Source: an uncultured Prevotellaceae bacterium
GTDB lineage: Bacteria; Bacteroidota; Bacteroidia; Bacteroidales; Bacteroidaceae
Reading direction: 5' to 3'
Assembly: GCA_902763615.1 (NCBI GenBank)
Contig: CACWSX010000007.1
Coordinates: forward strand, 24,185 to 88,184
Length of the DNA stretch: 64,000 bases
Part shown: in pieces, positions 44,666-55,733 of the stretch
Layout of the letters: each line of letters opens with the position of its first letter
Numbering within the stretch: position 1 is the stretch's first letter
Made by a program: the position numbers and the translations under genes
Notes under the pieces: model-generated
What the model was told of the DNA's origin: nothing
What the model saw: only the letters and a program-made list of their open reading frames with translations
Database searches by the model: none

Positions 44666-47545
44666 ATGAAACTAAAGAAAGCATTCCTTAGCTTAGCCGT
44701 TATGGCAGCCCTGCCTCTTCAGGCTCAGAATCCGTTTGTTCAGACCTGGTTTACGAGCGACCCCGCTCCGATGGTTCATGATGGAACAATGTATGTATAT
44801 ACCGGCCATGATGAGGACGGTGCCGATTTCTTCTGGATGCAGGAGTGGCGCGTCTACTCCTCACAGGATATGGTAAACTGGCAGGACCATGGTTCCCCCC
44901 TTGCCTTAGAGAGCTTCTCCTGGGCTGACGACCGTGCATGGGCCTCGCAGACCATCGAGCGCGACGGCAAGTTCTATTGGTATATATGTGCGCACTCCCG
45001 TCTCTCCAGAGGTATGGCCATCGGTGTGGCTGTCTCTGATTCACCCACGGGGCCTTTCCGCGATGCCATCGGCAAACCGTTGTTCGAGAATGGCTCCTGG
45101 GACCATATCGACCCCACGGTGATGATCGATGATGATGGTCAGGCCTGGCTCATGTGGGGCAACCCTCGCATCTATTATCTGAAGCTCAATAAAGATATGA
45201 TTTCCTATTCTGGCGAGCTCGGTATGATCGACATGACGGAGGAGGGTTTCGGTGCACCTTCGATGGACAAGCGTGAGAAGGACAAGAAATATAAGGATAA
45301 CTATACCGAAGGCCCTTGGCTCCGCAAGGTCGATGCCTCGAAATACAAGGTGGATCCCGCAAAAGCCTATCAGCTGTTGTATGCAGCCGGTGGTGTGCCT
45401 GAGCATATTTCTTACAGCACGGCTCCTTCTCCCTTAGGACCTTGGACCTATGCAGGCCCGATCATGCCGCTCTGCGATACCAAGTCATTCACTAACCACT
45501 GCGGTGTGGCTGATTACAAGGGCCATAGCTATTTCTTCTACCATACGGGCAAGCTGCCTAATGGCGGAGGTTTCGGACGTAGTGTGGCAGTCGAGGAGTT
45601 CAAATACAATGCCGATGGCTCCTTCCCCACGATTATGCCTACCGACGAGGGTGTGCAGCCCGTGGGTAAGTTTGATCCCTATCGCAAGGTGGAGGCCGAG
45701 ACGATGGCTTTCTCAAAGGGCATCAAGACCGAACAGAACGACGAGGTTGGTGTCTATGTGACCGATATCCACAATGGCGACTATATCAAACTGCAGAATG
45801 TGGCATTCGATAATAAATACCCGCGTGTGTTTAAGGCGCGCGTGGCCAGCGGCCTGCGTGGCGGACAGATTGAGATACGCCTCGACAGTGTCCGCGGAAG
45901 ATGTCTTGGTAAGGTCAATGTGCCTGGTACAGGTGGCTGGGAGAAGTGGCAGACCATCACCCTCGACCTGGACTATTCTACCCTGAAGGACATCGACGCG
46001 CCTACCCGCACCCTTTCCGGCATTGCGCTGCCAGAGACAGCCGACCTCTACTTCGTGTTCACAGGCCGCAAGGGTCCGAAGCTCTTCAACTTCGACTGGT
46101 GGGAGATGCGTGGACTGGAGCAGGTGAATATGCCGCTCTTCCAGACGAAATATACAGCCGACCCCTCACCGATGGTCGTGGGTGACACCTTATTCTTATA
46201 TACGTCGCACGATGCCTCGCCTGAGGACATCCCCGATCCGAACGAGAAGAGTTCTGCCGGTTTCTTCATGTACGACTGGCTCCTGTGGTCGACCACCGAT
46301 ATGGTGAACTGGACGGAGCACGGGGCGTGTGCCTCGCTCAAGGAGTTCTCCTGGCGCAGTCGTGAGAACGGTGCCTGGGCCATCCAGACTGTCGAGCGCA
46401 ACGGCAAGTATTACCTCTATGCCCCGCTGCATGGTCATGGCATCGGTGTGCTGGTGGCTGATTCGCCTTACGGCCCCTTCAAGGATCCCCTTGGCCAGCC
46501 GCTGGTGTGGCAGAAGGAGCACTGGGACGATATCGACCCCTCTGTCTTTATCGATGACGACGGTCAGGCCTGGATGTTCTGGGGCAATCCGCAGACCTAT
46601 TGTGTCAAACTCAACGACGACATGGTATCCACCAAAGGCGATATCTACGTGCTCAATCCCAAGGACGGTATGATGCGTCCTGTGAAGGAGGAAGGTGCCA
46701 AGATCAACCTCAGGGTGCCGGGCAGAGAGAAGGCTACCTGGGCCATCCAGCACTATCAGGAAGGCCCGTGGTTCTACAAGCGTAACGGCCATTACTACAT
46801 GGGCTTCGCATCCACCTGTTGTCCTGAGGGTCTGGGCTATGCTATGAGCAATTCACCTCTTGGACCTTGGAAGGAGCAGAACTACCTGATGGCGCCCACC
46901 CAGCGCGACCGTGGCAATCACCCCGGTATTGCCGACTTCAAGGGACATTCATATCTCTTCGGACAGGACTACGACCTGATGCATCTGGAGACCTTCCAAC
47001 ACCATGAGCGTCGTAGCGTCAACGGCACGGAAATCACCTATAATGCCGACGGTACGATTCAGACCTCTCCTTACTGGCTGGATCTCGCGCCTATGAAGCA
47101 GCTGCACTGGCTGAATCCTTATAAGCGTGTGGAGGCTGAGACCATGGCTTGGGGCTTCGGGCTGAAGAGTGCCAAGATGGGCATCGAGAATACTGGTGTG
47201 GTGAAGGATATGCCGGAATCTACGGGCAAGAAGAATATGTATATCTTTGATATCAACAACGACGAGTACATCCGTCTGCGTGGTGTGGATTTCGGTAGCA
47301 AGGGCGCCAAGCAGTTCGCTATCGTAGCTGCAGCTGCAGCTCAGGCAGGATGCACCATTACCCTGCGCCTCGACAGCAAGAGTGGCGACGCCATCGGTAC
47401 CGTCGATGTCAAGTCTACGGGCTCTGTTGAGAAATACCGCTCCTTCTCTGCGAAGGTGAAGGGTGCTACAGGCGTTCACGACCTCTACCTCTGCTTCAGC
47501 AAGGCTTCGGGCGACGTGCGTCTCGACTGGTGGACATTCAAATAA
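44666..47545 (+). CDS. Tandem GH43-CBM6-GH43-CBM6 protein
   Basis: A 959-residue secreted protein with an internal duplication. First GH43 (about 20-330): Asp32 (FTSDPAPMV), Asp149 (HIDPTVM), Glu215 (YTEGPWL). First CBM6 (about 335-480): YRKVEAETMAFSKGI... NFDWWEM. Second GH43 (about 488-825): Asp499 (YTADPSPMV), Asp624 (DIDPSVF), Glu699 (YQEGPWF). Second CBM6: YKRVEAETMAWGFGL... RLDWWTF. Both triads are intact, so both halves may be active, perhaps on different arabinose linkages. It precedes an esterase gene by 42 bp. Confidence 0.92.
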   Translation: MKLKKAFLSLAVMAALPLQAQNPFVQTWFTSDPAPMVHDGTMYVYTGHDEDGADFFWMQEWRVYSSQDMVNWQDHGSPLALESFSWADDRAWASQTIERDGKFYWYICAHSRLSRGMAIGVAVSDSPTGPFRDAIGKPLFENGSWDHIDPTVMIDDDGQAWLMWGNPRIYYLKLNKDMISYSGELGMIDMTEEGFGAPSMDKREKDKKYKDNYTEGPWLRKVDASKYKVDPAKAYQLLYAAGGVPEHISYSTAPSPLGPWTYAGPIMPLCDTKSFTNHCGVADYKGHSYFFYHTGKLPNGGGFGRSVAVEEFKYNADGSFPTIMPTDEGVQPVGKFDPYRKVEAETMAFSKGIKTEQNDEVGVYVTDIHNGDYIKLQNVAFDNKYPRVFKARVASGLRGGQIEIRLDSVRGRCLGKVNVPGTGGWEKWQTITLDLDYSTLKDIDAPTRTLSGIALPETADLYFVFTGRKGPKLFNFDWWEMRGLEQVNMPLFQTKYTADPSPMVVGDTLFLYTSHDASPEDIPDPNEKSSAGFFMYDWLLWSTTDMVNWTEHGACASLKEFSWRSRENGAWAIQTVERNGKYYLYAPLHGHGIGVLVADSPYGPFKDPLGQPLVWQKEHWDDIDPSVFIDDDGQAWMFWGNPQTYCVKLNDDMVSTKGDIYVLNPKDGMMRPVKEEGAKINLRVPGREKATWAIQHYQEGPWFYKRNGHYYMGFASTCCPEGLGYAMSNSPLGPWKEQNYLMAPTQRDRGNHPGIADFKGHSYLFGQDYDLMHLETFQHHERRSVNGTEITYNADGTIQTSPYWLDLAPMKQLHWLNPYKRVEAETMAWGFGLKSAKMGIENTGVVKDMPESTGKKNMYIFDINNDEYIRLRGVDFGSKGAKQFAIVAAAAAQAGCTITLRLDSKSGDAIGTVDVKSTGSVEKYRSFSAKVKGATGVHDLYLCFSKASGDVRLDWWTFK

Positions 47546-47587
47546 TCAACTTATTTTTATATCAACATTTTCTAATATCAAAAACTT

Positions 47588-48547
47588 ATGAAGAAAACTT
47601 TATTATCAGCAATCCTGATGGGCTTTGCAGCCTTTGCTTCTGCACAGCCTCAGGGTGGTTTCGGAGGCTTTGGCGGTTTCCAGAGACCACAGGTGAAACT
47701 CGAAACCTCCCAGGAATGGAAGGATGTGAACTATGCAGGCGACGACCAGGCATTCCATACCTGCGACATCTATCTGCCTAAGAAAGAGGCTGCCAGCTAT
47801 CCCGTCGTCATCCACATCTACGGCTCTGCGTGGTTCAGCAACAACAGCAAGGGCGCAGCCGACCTCGGTACTATCGTGAAGGCCCTGCTCGATGCCGGTT
47901 ATGCCGTGGTTTGTCCGAACCACCGCAGCAGCGGCGATGCCAAGTGGCCGGCTCAGATCCACGACATCCGTGCCGTCATCCGTTTCGTGCGCGGTGAGGC
48001 GAAGAAGTATAAGTTCGATCCCTCGTTTGTGGCTACCAGCGGCTTCTCTTCAGGTGGTCACCTCGCTTCTACAGCTGCTACCACCAGTGGCATCAAACAG
48101 ACAAAGGTAGGCACTTACGACATCGACCTCGAAGGTACGCTCGGCAATTATACAAAAGAGAGCAGCGCTGTGAATGCCGCCTGCGACTGGTCTGGACCTG
48201 TGGATCTCACGAAGATGGACTGCGGCCCTGGCATGAGCATGGGTGCTAACAGTCCTGAGGATGTACTGCTCGATTCTAAGCTCGACAAGGAGCCGGACAA
48301 GTATCGCAGTCTGAGTGCCACCTACTATGTCAGCAAGAAGAATCCGCCCATCATCATCTTCCATGGTGAGAAGGACAATGTCGTTCCCTGCTGTCAGGGT
48401 AAGATGTTCTATGAGAAACTGGTTGAGGCCGGTGTGAAGACCGAGGCAACCTTCGTTCCCGAGGGCGGTCACGGCATGGGCATGTATTCTGAGGAGAACC
48501 TCCAGAAGATGGTGAACTTCCTCAATTCAGTGAGAACAGGCAAGTAA
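47588..48547 (+). CDS. Secreted alpha/beta-hydrolase (carbohydrate esterase, BD-FAE/HSL-like)
   Basis: A 319-residue protein. Right after the signal peptide (ending FASAQ) comes PQGGFGGFGGFQRPQ (21-35). The hydrolase fold has nucleophile Ser154 in SGFSSGGHLAS, Asp in FHGEKDNVVP and His in PEGGHGMGM. HIYGSAWFSNN corresponds to the oxyanion-hole region, with Tyr-Gly in place of His-Gly-Gly. Similar proteins act as acetylxylan or feruloyl esterases. It is co-directional with the double GH43 gene. Confidence 0.82.
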   Translation: MKKTLLSAILMGFAAFASAQPQGGFGGFGGFQRPQVKLETSQEWKDVNYAGDDQAFHTCDIYLPKKEAASYPVVIHIYGSAWFSNNSKGAADLGTIVKALLDAGYAVVCPNHRSSGDAKWPAQIHDIRAVIRFVRGEAKKYKFDPSFVATSGFSSGGHLASTAATTSGIKQTKVGTYDIDLEGTLGNYTKESSAVNAACDWSGPVDLTKMDCGPGMSMGANSPEDVLLDSKLDKEPDKYRSLSATYYVSKKNPPIIIFHGEKDNVVPCCQGKMFYEKLVEAGVKTEATFVPEGGHGMGMYSEENLQKMVNFLNSVRTGK

Positions 48548-48567
48548 CAGACGAGATTCCATCATAA

Positions 48568-48604
48568 AAAAGAGGGTGTATCAAATCGTGACACACCCTC
48601 TTTT
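48568..48604. terminator. Bidirectional terminator between esterase and GH10-CE1 genes
   Basis: Perfect 12-bp arms AAAAGAGGGTGT/ACACCCTCTTTT with a 13-base loop between convergent genes. Confidence 0.9.
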
Positions 48605-48622
48605 CTATAATTCGCAAATCAA

Positions 48623-50833
48623 TTACTTAAACAGGCTCAGCGCCATCTGACGTAGGCAGCGACGCCATGTGAGGAACTCATGGGCAGTACCCTCGGAAAT
48701 CAGACCTTCGGCATTGAAGCCTGCAGCCTTCAAATCTGCAACACTCTTGTTGATGCCATCAGGATTCTCCTTAGAGCCGCATCCCTCAAAGATATATTTC
48801 ACAGCCGTAGGATCCTTGATTTCCTCAGGTGCATACTGACCGCCAGAGAGCAGGCCCCAGTATCCGAACACCTCAGGACGACGCAGGGTGATGAGTTTGG
48901 TGGTCATACCACCCATTGACAGACCTGCCATAGCGCGGTTCCACTTGTCGGACTTGGTCAGGTAGTTCTTATCTATATAGGGAATAAGTTCATCGATGAG
49001 CACCTTCTCAAATTCCTCAGCCGTGAACTGACCGATCGTTCCGAACTTGAAGTCGTTGGTCAGACCGTAGGCCATCACAATGATGAAGGGTTTAATCTTA
49101 CCGTCGGCAATCAGGTTGTCCATAATCAGACCTGCCTTACCCTGAATGGGCCAGCTGGTCTCATTCTCACCCCAGCCATGCTGCAAATAGAGCACAGGAT
49201 AACGTTCCTGAATACCCTTGGCACCTTCCTTCACAGGATTACCCTTCTTATCGACGAGTTTGCCATAGCCATAGGGCAGATAAACCGTAGCCTCCTGCAT
49301 CTTACCCAGACTGGGTGAGTAGAACTTCACCGTCTGCATGCTGCCATGAGGAATATCGGTGCGCTCAGCATAGAAATCCTGATCGGGAGCGGGAATCTCG
49401 ATACCACTCTCCCAACGGCACGAACCGAAGTAGTTGCCTGTACCCGGGTCATTGACAGTCGCACCGTCGATGGTCAGGTGATAGTAGTGGAAACCAGGAT
49501 CCATCGGACCTTCAGTCGTTCCTGTCCAGACACCGTCGTTATCCTTCTTCAGCACCGTACCGCCACGACCACCAAGGCCGAGACTGACAATCACCGACTT
49601 GGCATCGGGAGCCTCGATGCGGAAACGGGCATAACCCTCGCTGTTCACCTTCGGCCACTCCTGACCGGGCTGGTTCCACTCGTTGCTGACGAAGTCCTCC
49701 TTCGGCACACGCTTATCGAGGGCGGGGTCGAAGTCGCGGATAGCACGGAAGCAAGCCTTCGGACGGTAATTCTCGTCGAAAGGCAGCGGATGGTTGTTCA
49801 CACCGAGCCAAGAATCCTGGTCGCCGAGGTTCCAGAAGGTCACGTTGTCAATGACATCAGCGTGCTTACGGAACACCTTAAACAAACGGGCATACTGGTC
49901 GGTCTGCAGGGTTGACATATAAGCGGGCATGGGCTTAGCCTCTCCACGGGAGAACATCAGCTGACCACCGCTCTCATTGTTCATACGCAGGTCGAGCTCG
50001 GTGATATTGATATGCTTCACAATCTCCTTGAAACGGACGATGGCCTTCTCTAGCTGCTCTTCGCTGGGGAAGTAGATGTTGTAGTGACCCTGCATACCGA
50101 TACCGTCGATGGGTACACCAGCGTCCTTCATCTTCTTCACCATATTATAAATACGCTCACGCTTGCCTTCGTCTACGCAACTGTAGTCGTTGTAGAACAA
50201 CAGCGTATTGGGATCGGCCTCACGGGCAAACTGGAAAGCCTTGGCAATGAACTCATCACCACAGAGCTGGAAATGACGGCTCTGACGATAAGGACTCGGC
50301 TCCTGACCCGGACGTCCGAAGCGGAAACCACCATCGTCGGCCATGGCCTCGTTCACAACATCCCAAGCATAGACCACATCCTTATAACGGTTCACTACTG
50401 TATGGATGTGCTCGCGCAGACGCTGATAGAACACCTCTTTCTTGACGGGCTTGCCTTTCTTGTCGGTAAACATCCAGTCGGCAAACTGTGAGTGCCAACA
50501 CAGACAATGACCGCGCATCTTGATACCATTCTGACGGCAGAAGTCGGCAATCTTGTCTGCACGCTCAAAATTCCACACGCCCTCCTTAGGATGAATCTCA
50601 CCGGGCTTCCAGTCGTTCTCGGCAGTCACACTGTTGAACTGCTTGATGACGAGGGCTTTCTGGGCATCATCAGTTACATTGCGCTGATTCAGCGCCACAC
50701 CGATGGTGAAATACCCCTTGTAGGCATCTTTCAGACCAACATTTTCTCTGGGATCAACCTGACGAAACTGTGCAAATACGGACGAGCATCCGGCCGTAGC
50801 CAAAATTAGTCCGAGAAAAACTTTTCTTATCAT
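48623..50833 (-). CDS. GH10 xylanase - CE1 feruloyl esterase fusion (2)
   Basis: A 736-residue secreted protein. The GH10 barrel (about 25-365) has acid/base Glu162 in AWDVVNEAM and nucleophile Glu279 in INITELDLR. A CBM48-like E-set domain (about 400-515; [22 protein letters not shown]) leads to a CE1 domain with Ser639 in AGLSMGGM and His718 in [11 protein letters not shown]. The architecture matches the Xyn10D-Fae1A bifunctional enzyme described from P. ruminicola. It cuts the xylan backbone and releases ferulate. It starts 31 bp after the paralogous gene and lacks that protein's Gly-rich linker. Confidence 0.93.
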   Translation of the reverse strand: MIRKVFLGLILATAGCSSVFAQFRQVDPRENVGLKDAYKGYFTIGVALNQRNVTDDAQKALVIKQFNSVTAENDWKPGEIHPKEGVWNFERADKIADFCRQNGIKMRGHCLCWHSQFADWMFTDKKGKPVKKEVFYQRLREHIHTVVNRYKDVVYAWDVVNEAMADDGGFRFGRPGQEPSPYRQSRHFQLCGDEFIAKAFQFAREADPNTLLFYNDYSCVDEGKRERIYNMVKKMKDAGVPIDGIGMQGHYNIYFPSEEQLEKAIVRFKEIVKHINITELDLRMNNESGGQLMFSRGEAKPMPAYMSTLQTDQYARLFKVFRKHADVIDNVTFWNLGDQDSWLGVNNHPLPFDENYRPKACFRAIRDFDPALDKRVPKEDFVSNEWNQPGQEWPKVNSEGYARFRIEAPDAKSVIVSLGLGGRGGTVLKKDNDGVWTGTTEGPMDPGFHYYHLTIDGATVNDPGTGNYFGSCRWESGIEIPAPDQDFYAERTDIPHGSMQTVKFYSPSLGKMQEATVYLPYGYGKLVDKKGNPVKEGAKGIQERYPVLYLQHGWGENETSWPIQGKAGLIMDNLIADGKIKPFIIVMAYGLTNDFKFGTIGQFTAEEFEKVLIDELIPYIDKNYLTKSDKWNRAMAGLSMGGMTTKLITLRRPEVFGYWGLLSGGQYAPEEIKDPTAVKYIFEGCGSKENPDGINKSVADLKAAGFNAEGLISEGTAHEFLTWRRCLRQMALSLFK

Positions 50834-50864
50834 TGGAATAATTGAATTTTCTTACGTAGAAATA

Positions 50865-53189
<2,325 letters not shown>

Positions 53190-53199
53190 TCATTTGTAC

Positions 53200-53214
53200 A
53201 CTTGCAAAGCAAGT
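53200..53214 (-). other. Small hairpin in the GH10 operon leader
   Basis: ACTTGC-AAA-GCAAGT, perfect 6-bp arms, within the predicted leader about 50 bp before the ATG. It could affect mRNA stability; function unknown. Confidence 0.35.
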
Positions 53215-53220
53215 ATGGTG

Positions 53221-53287
53221 CAAAATTACAAAAGAAGAGCCACATCAGACTCTTCTTTTGTAACACATATCTTTGAAAATGTAACAC
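53221..53287 (-). promoter_or_regulatory. GH10 operon promoter with two phased GTAACAC sites
   Basis: -7 box TAATTTTG (53221-53228). GTAACAC occurs at 53260 and 53281, i.e. 32 and 53 bp upstream, as a direct repeat of period 21. Between them and the -7 box is a perfect 10-bp inverted repeat AAAAGAAGAG/CTCTTCTTTT (53230-53259). No -33 consensus. Confidence 0.7.
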
Positions 53288-53297
53288 GCCCTGGTTA

Positions 53298-55625
53298 TCA
53301 GAGCGAAATAATACATTCTGCACCGTCGTAACTAACCTGTTGTTGGCGGCCATCAGGCAGAATGATGGTGAATTGGCGCGACTTCAACATGCCCGGGAAT
53401 TCACCCTTTCGGGCACCAATTGTCAGCTTGCGAGCCTTGTCGTTCCAGGAGAATGTAATGGTGCTGTATACACCTTTCTCGTAGTTATAGCTGTCGCCTT
53501 CATCCTCATAGAGAGTAAAACTGGCATTTGCTCCCGGATAGACGCGAATTTCAAGGTTATCCCACGCCTTTTCGCCTACATACTGCATCTCAGGGCCGAG
53601 GGGCAGGATACTCCCCGCTCGTACAAACATAGGCACACGATCGAACTGAGTCACAAGCGTCACGTTCTGTCCGCCCTTAAAGGATTGGTTCGTCCAAAAG
53701 TCATACCAAACAGTACCCTTCGGCAGATACTTCACGGCACTCTTCTTGGCCGTCCAGTCAACACTTCTTCCTTCTTCCTTCTGCCCTCTTACATCATTCC
53801 GGTCCCAGCCCGTCATAGCATTTGTACGGATCACCTTCTCTTCGGTATACTGTGGATCGACAATCGGACAAGCCAGAATATTATGGCCGAACATAAACTC
53901 ATCGGTCATGTTCCACACTTTCTTGTCGGCAGCAAATTCAGCGAACAACGGACGCATATAACTATCGTTGTTTGAGGTGACCTGCCAAGCAGTACTATAT
54001 AAATAAGGTATAAGACGATAGCGCAGACGGATCTGCTTCTCGATGGCATCATAGACCGGTTCGCCTTTCTTTCCGAACTGCCAGATCTCGCGGGGGGCAT
54101 CGGCGCCGTGGCTACGGAACACAGGACAGAACAGGCCATACTGCATCCAACGCACATACAACTCCTGGAACTGTGGGTTCTTCGGAGCCGAGCCGCTGCC
54201 CTTCGTATTGTAGCTGCTACAGAAGAAACCGCCGATATCGGTATTGAAGTTAGGATTACCCGTCAGAGTGAAACTCAATCCTGCAGGCACCTGCTTACGC
54301 AGCATGTCCCAAGAAGAGTTCACATCACCACTCCACATATTCGAGCCATAGTGCTGCTGACCGGCATAGCTTGAGCGTGTCATGATGAAGATGCGCTTTC
54401 CACGGTCATCCTTGCGCTGAGCCTGGTAAATACCACGCACCGTCTCCAAGGGGAAGGCATTACGCTGCGAACGCCACGTGCCACCATAGACCTTATGCTC
54501 GTAGTCACTCTCGCGGGGGTTGAAGAAGTCAGGATCGGTAGAATCCATCCACCAGGCATCGCAACCGTAGTCGTAGAGTTTCTTCAGATATTTCCAATAG
54601 ATATTACGGGCCTCAGGATGGAAGGCATCGTAGACCTTCACGCCTGAGGGATAGTCGCGCATCGGGGGCCAGACATGTGAGATACCACTCTGCGGCCAAG
54701 TCTCGAAGGGCAACAGGCAGTCGATTTTTTCCAGTTCACGGAACTGCTGGGTCATCGGACCGAAACTAGCCCAGATGGAAATCATGAAGTGGGCGTGCTT
54801 CTTGTGTACATTATCAATCATCTGCTTGCCGTTCGAGAAATCCTCGGACAGGAAGTCCATCGCGTTCCACAGATAGTTAGAACCCCAGTACTGCCAGTCC
54901 TGGATGATGCCGTCGAGAGGCACCTGCAACTCACGATACTTATCGACGATGCCCTCCGTCTCGCGGGCGGTCTTATAGCGTTCCTTCGACTGCCAATAGC
55001 CGTAGGTCCATAGTGGGAACATCGGCACATCGCCCGTCAGATAACGCATCTGAGCAATCACGCCGTCAGCCGAGCCCCCATACATGAAGTAATAGTCAAT
55101 CCCCTCGCCCACCTCGGCATCGAAGGTCATCCCTTGGGCATTATCCTCAAAGAGCGTTGGCGAATAGTTTTCCCAATAGAGTCCCCAGCCCTTGATGCTC
55201 TGCAGCACATTCTGGAAGTCCTCCAGGTTCGACTGTTCCATACGCTTCTTCTCACCGCGACGGTTCATCTTGCCATTTTGAATCGTCCCTAAGCCATAGA
55301 CAGCCTCATCCTTGTCCAAGACAAAGGTCTGACGGACTTCGGTCACGTCGCAGTCTTTCTCTTTCAACAACACTTTGCCTTTGGTTGTCATGAAGGTCAG
55401 GTTTCCCTGAGCATCCTGCTTCACGGTCAACTCACTGCTTTTCCATGTGCTGCCGCTCTTACTGACAGCCACATTCTCTGGCTTTGCTGTAACCACCAGC
55501 GTCTTCGTGGGCTGACCCTTTACAATGTGTACGATACTCGGCGTAATAAACTCCACCTTTACATCTTGTGCAAAAACAGCAACCGTGAACATCACGGTCA
55601 TCAAACTAATAATAAATCTTTTCAT
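53298..55625 (-). CDS. GH31 glycosidase (alpha-xylosidase/alpha-glucosidase-like)
   Basis: A 775-residue secreted enzyme. Nucleophile motif CDAWWMDSTDPDFFN; TRSSYAGQQHYGSNMWSGD and NTDIGGFF are GH31 core motifs. The N-terminal beta-sandwich and C-terminal beta-domains are present, without the PA14 insert of the other GH31. It is divergent from the nucleotidase gene. Substrate could be alpha-xylosides or alpha-glucosides; the sequence alone does not decide. Confidence 0.88.
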   Translation of the reverse strand: MKRFIISLMTVMFTVAVFAQDVKVEFITPSIVHIVKGQPTKTLVVTAKPENVAVSKSGSTWKSSELTVKQDAQGNLTFMTTKGKVLLKEKDCDVTEVRQTFVLDKDEAVYGLGTIQNGKMNRRGEKKRMEQSNLEDFQNVLQSIKGWGLYWENYSPTLFEDNAQGMTFDAEVGEGIDYYFMYGGSADGVIAQMRYLTGDVPMFPLWTYGYWQSKERYKTARETEGIVDKYRELQVPLDGIIQDWQYWGSNYLWNAMDFLSEDFSNGKQMIDNVHKKHAHFMISIWASFGPMTQQFRELEKIDCLLPFETWPQSGISHVWPPMRDYPSGVKVYDAFHPEARNIYWKYLKKLYDYGCDAWWMDSTDPDFFNPRESDYEHKVYGGTWRSQRNAFPLETVRGIYQAQRKDDRGKRIFIMTRSSYAGQQHYGSNMWSGDVNSSWDMLRKQVPAGLSFTLTGNPNFNTDIGGFFCSSYNTKGSGSAPKNPQFQELYVRWMQYGLFCPVFRSHGADAPREIWQFGKKGEPVYDAIEKQIRLRYRLIPYLYSTAWQVTSNNDSYMRPLFAEFAADKKVWNMTDEFMFGHNILACPIVDPQYTEEKVIRTNAMTGWDRNDVRGQKEEGRSVDWTAKKSAVKYLPKGTVWYDFWTNQSFKGGQNVTLVTQFDRVPMFVRAGSILPLGPEMQYVGEKAWDNLEIRVYPGANASFTLYEDEGDSYNYEKGVYSTITFSWNDKARKLTIGARKGEFPGMLKSRQFTIILPDGRQQQVSYDGAECIISL

Positions 55626-55650
55626 TTCATTGGTTTTGTTGATTTGGCTG

Positions 55651-55658
55651 CAAAGTTA
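55651..55658 (-). promoter_or_regulatory. -7 box of the GH31 gene
   Basis: TAACTTTG on the minus strand, 25 bp from the ATG at 55625. No clear -33 and no GTAACA at 32 or 53 bp. Confidence 0.45.
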
Positions 55659-55721
55659 CTAAAAAGGCAACGATTTCACGTTTTTTTTTGTTTCATTTTT
55701 TTTTGTTTTTGAAAAAATTCG

Positions 55722-55729
55722 TATCTTTG
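55722..55729 (+). promoter_or_regulatory. -7 box of the nucleotidase gene, nearly touching the start codon
   Basis: TATCTTTG ends 4 bp before the ATG at 55734. Transcription would begin at or near the start codon, giving a leaderless or almost leaderless mRNA. Confidence 0.5.
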
Positions 55730-55733
55730 CAGC

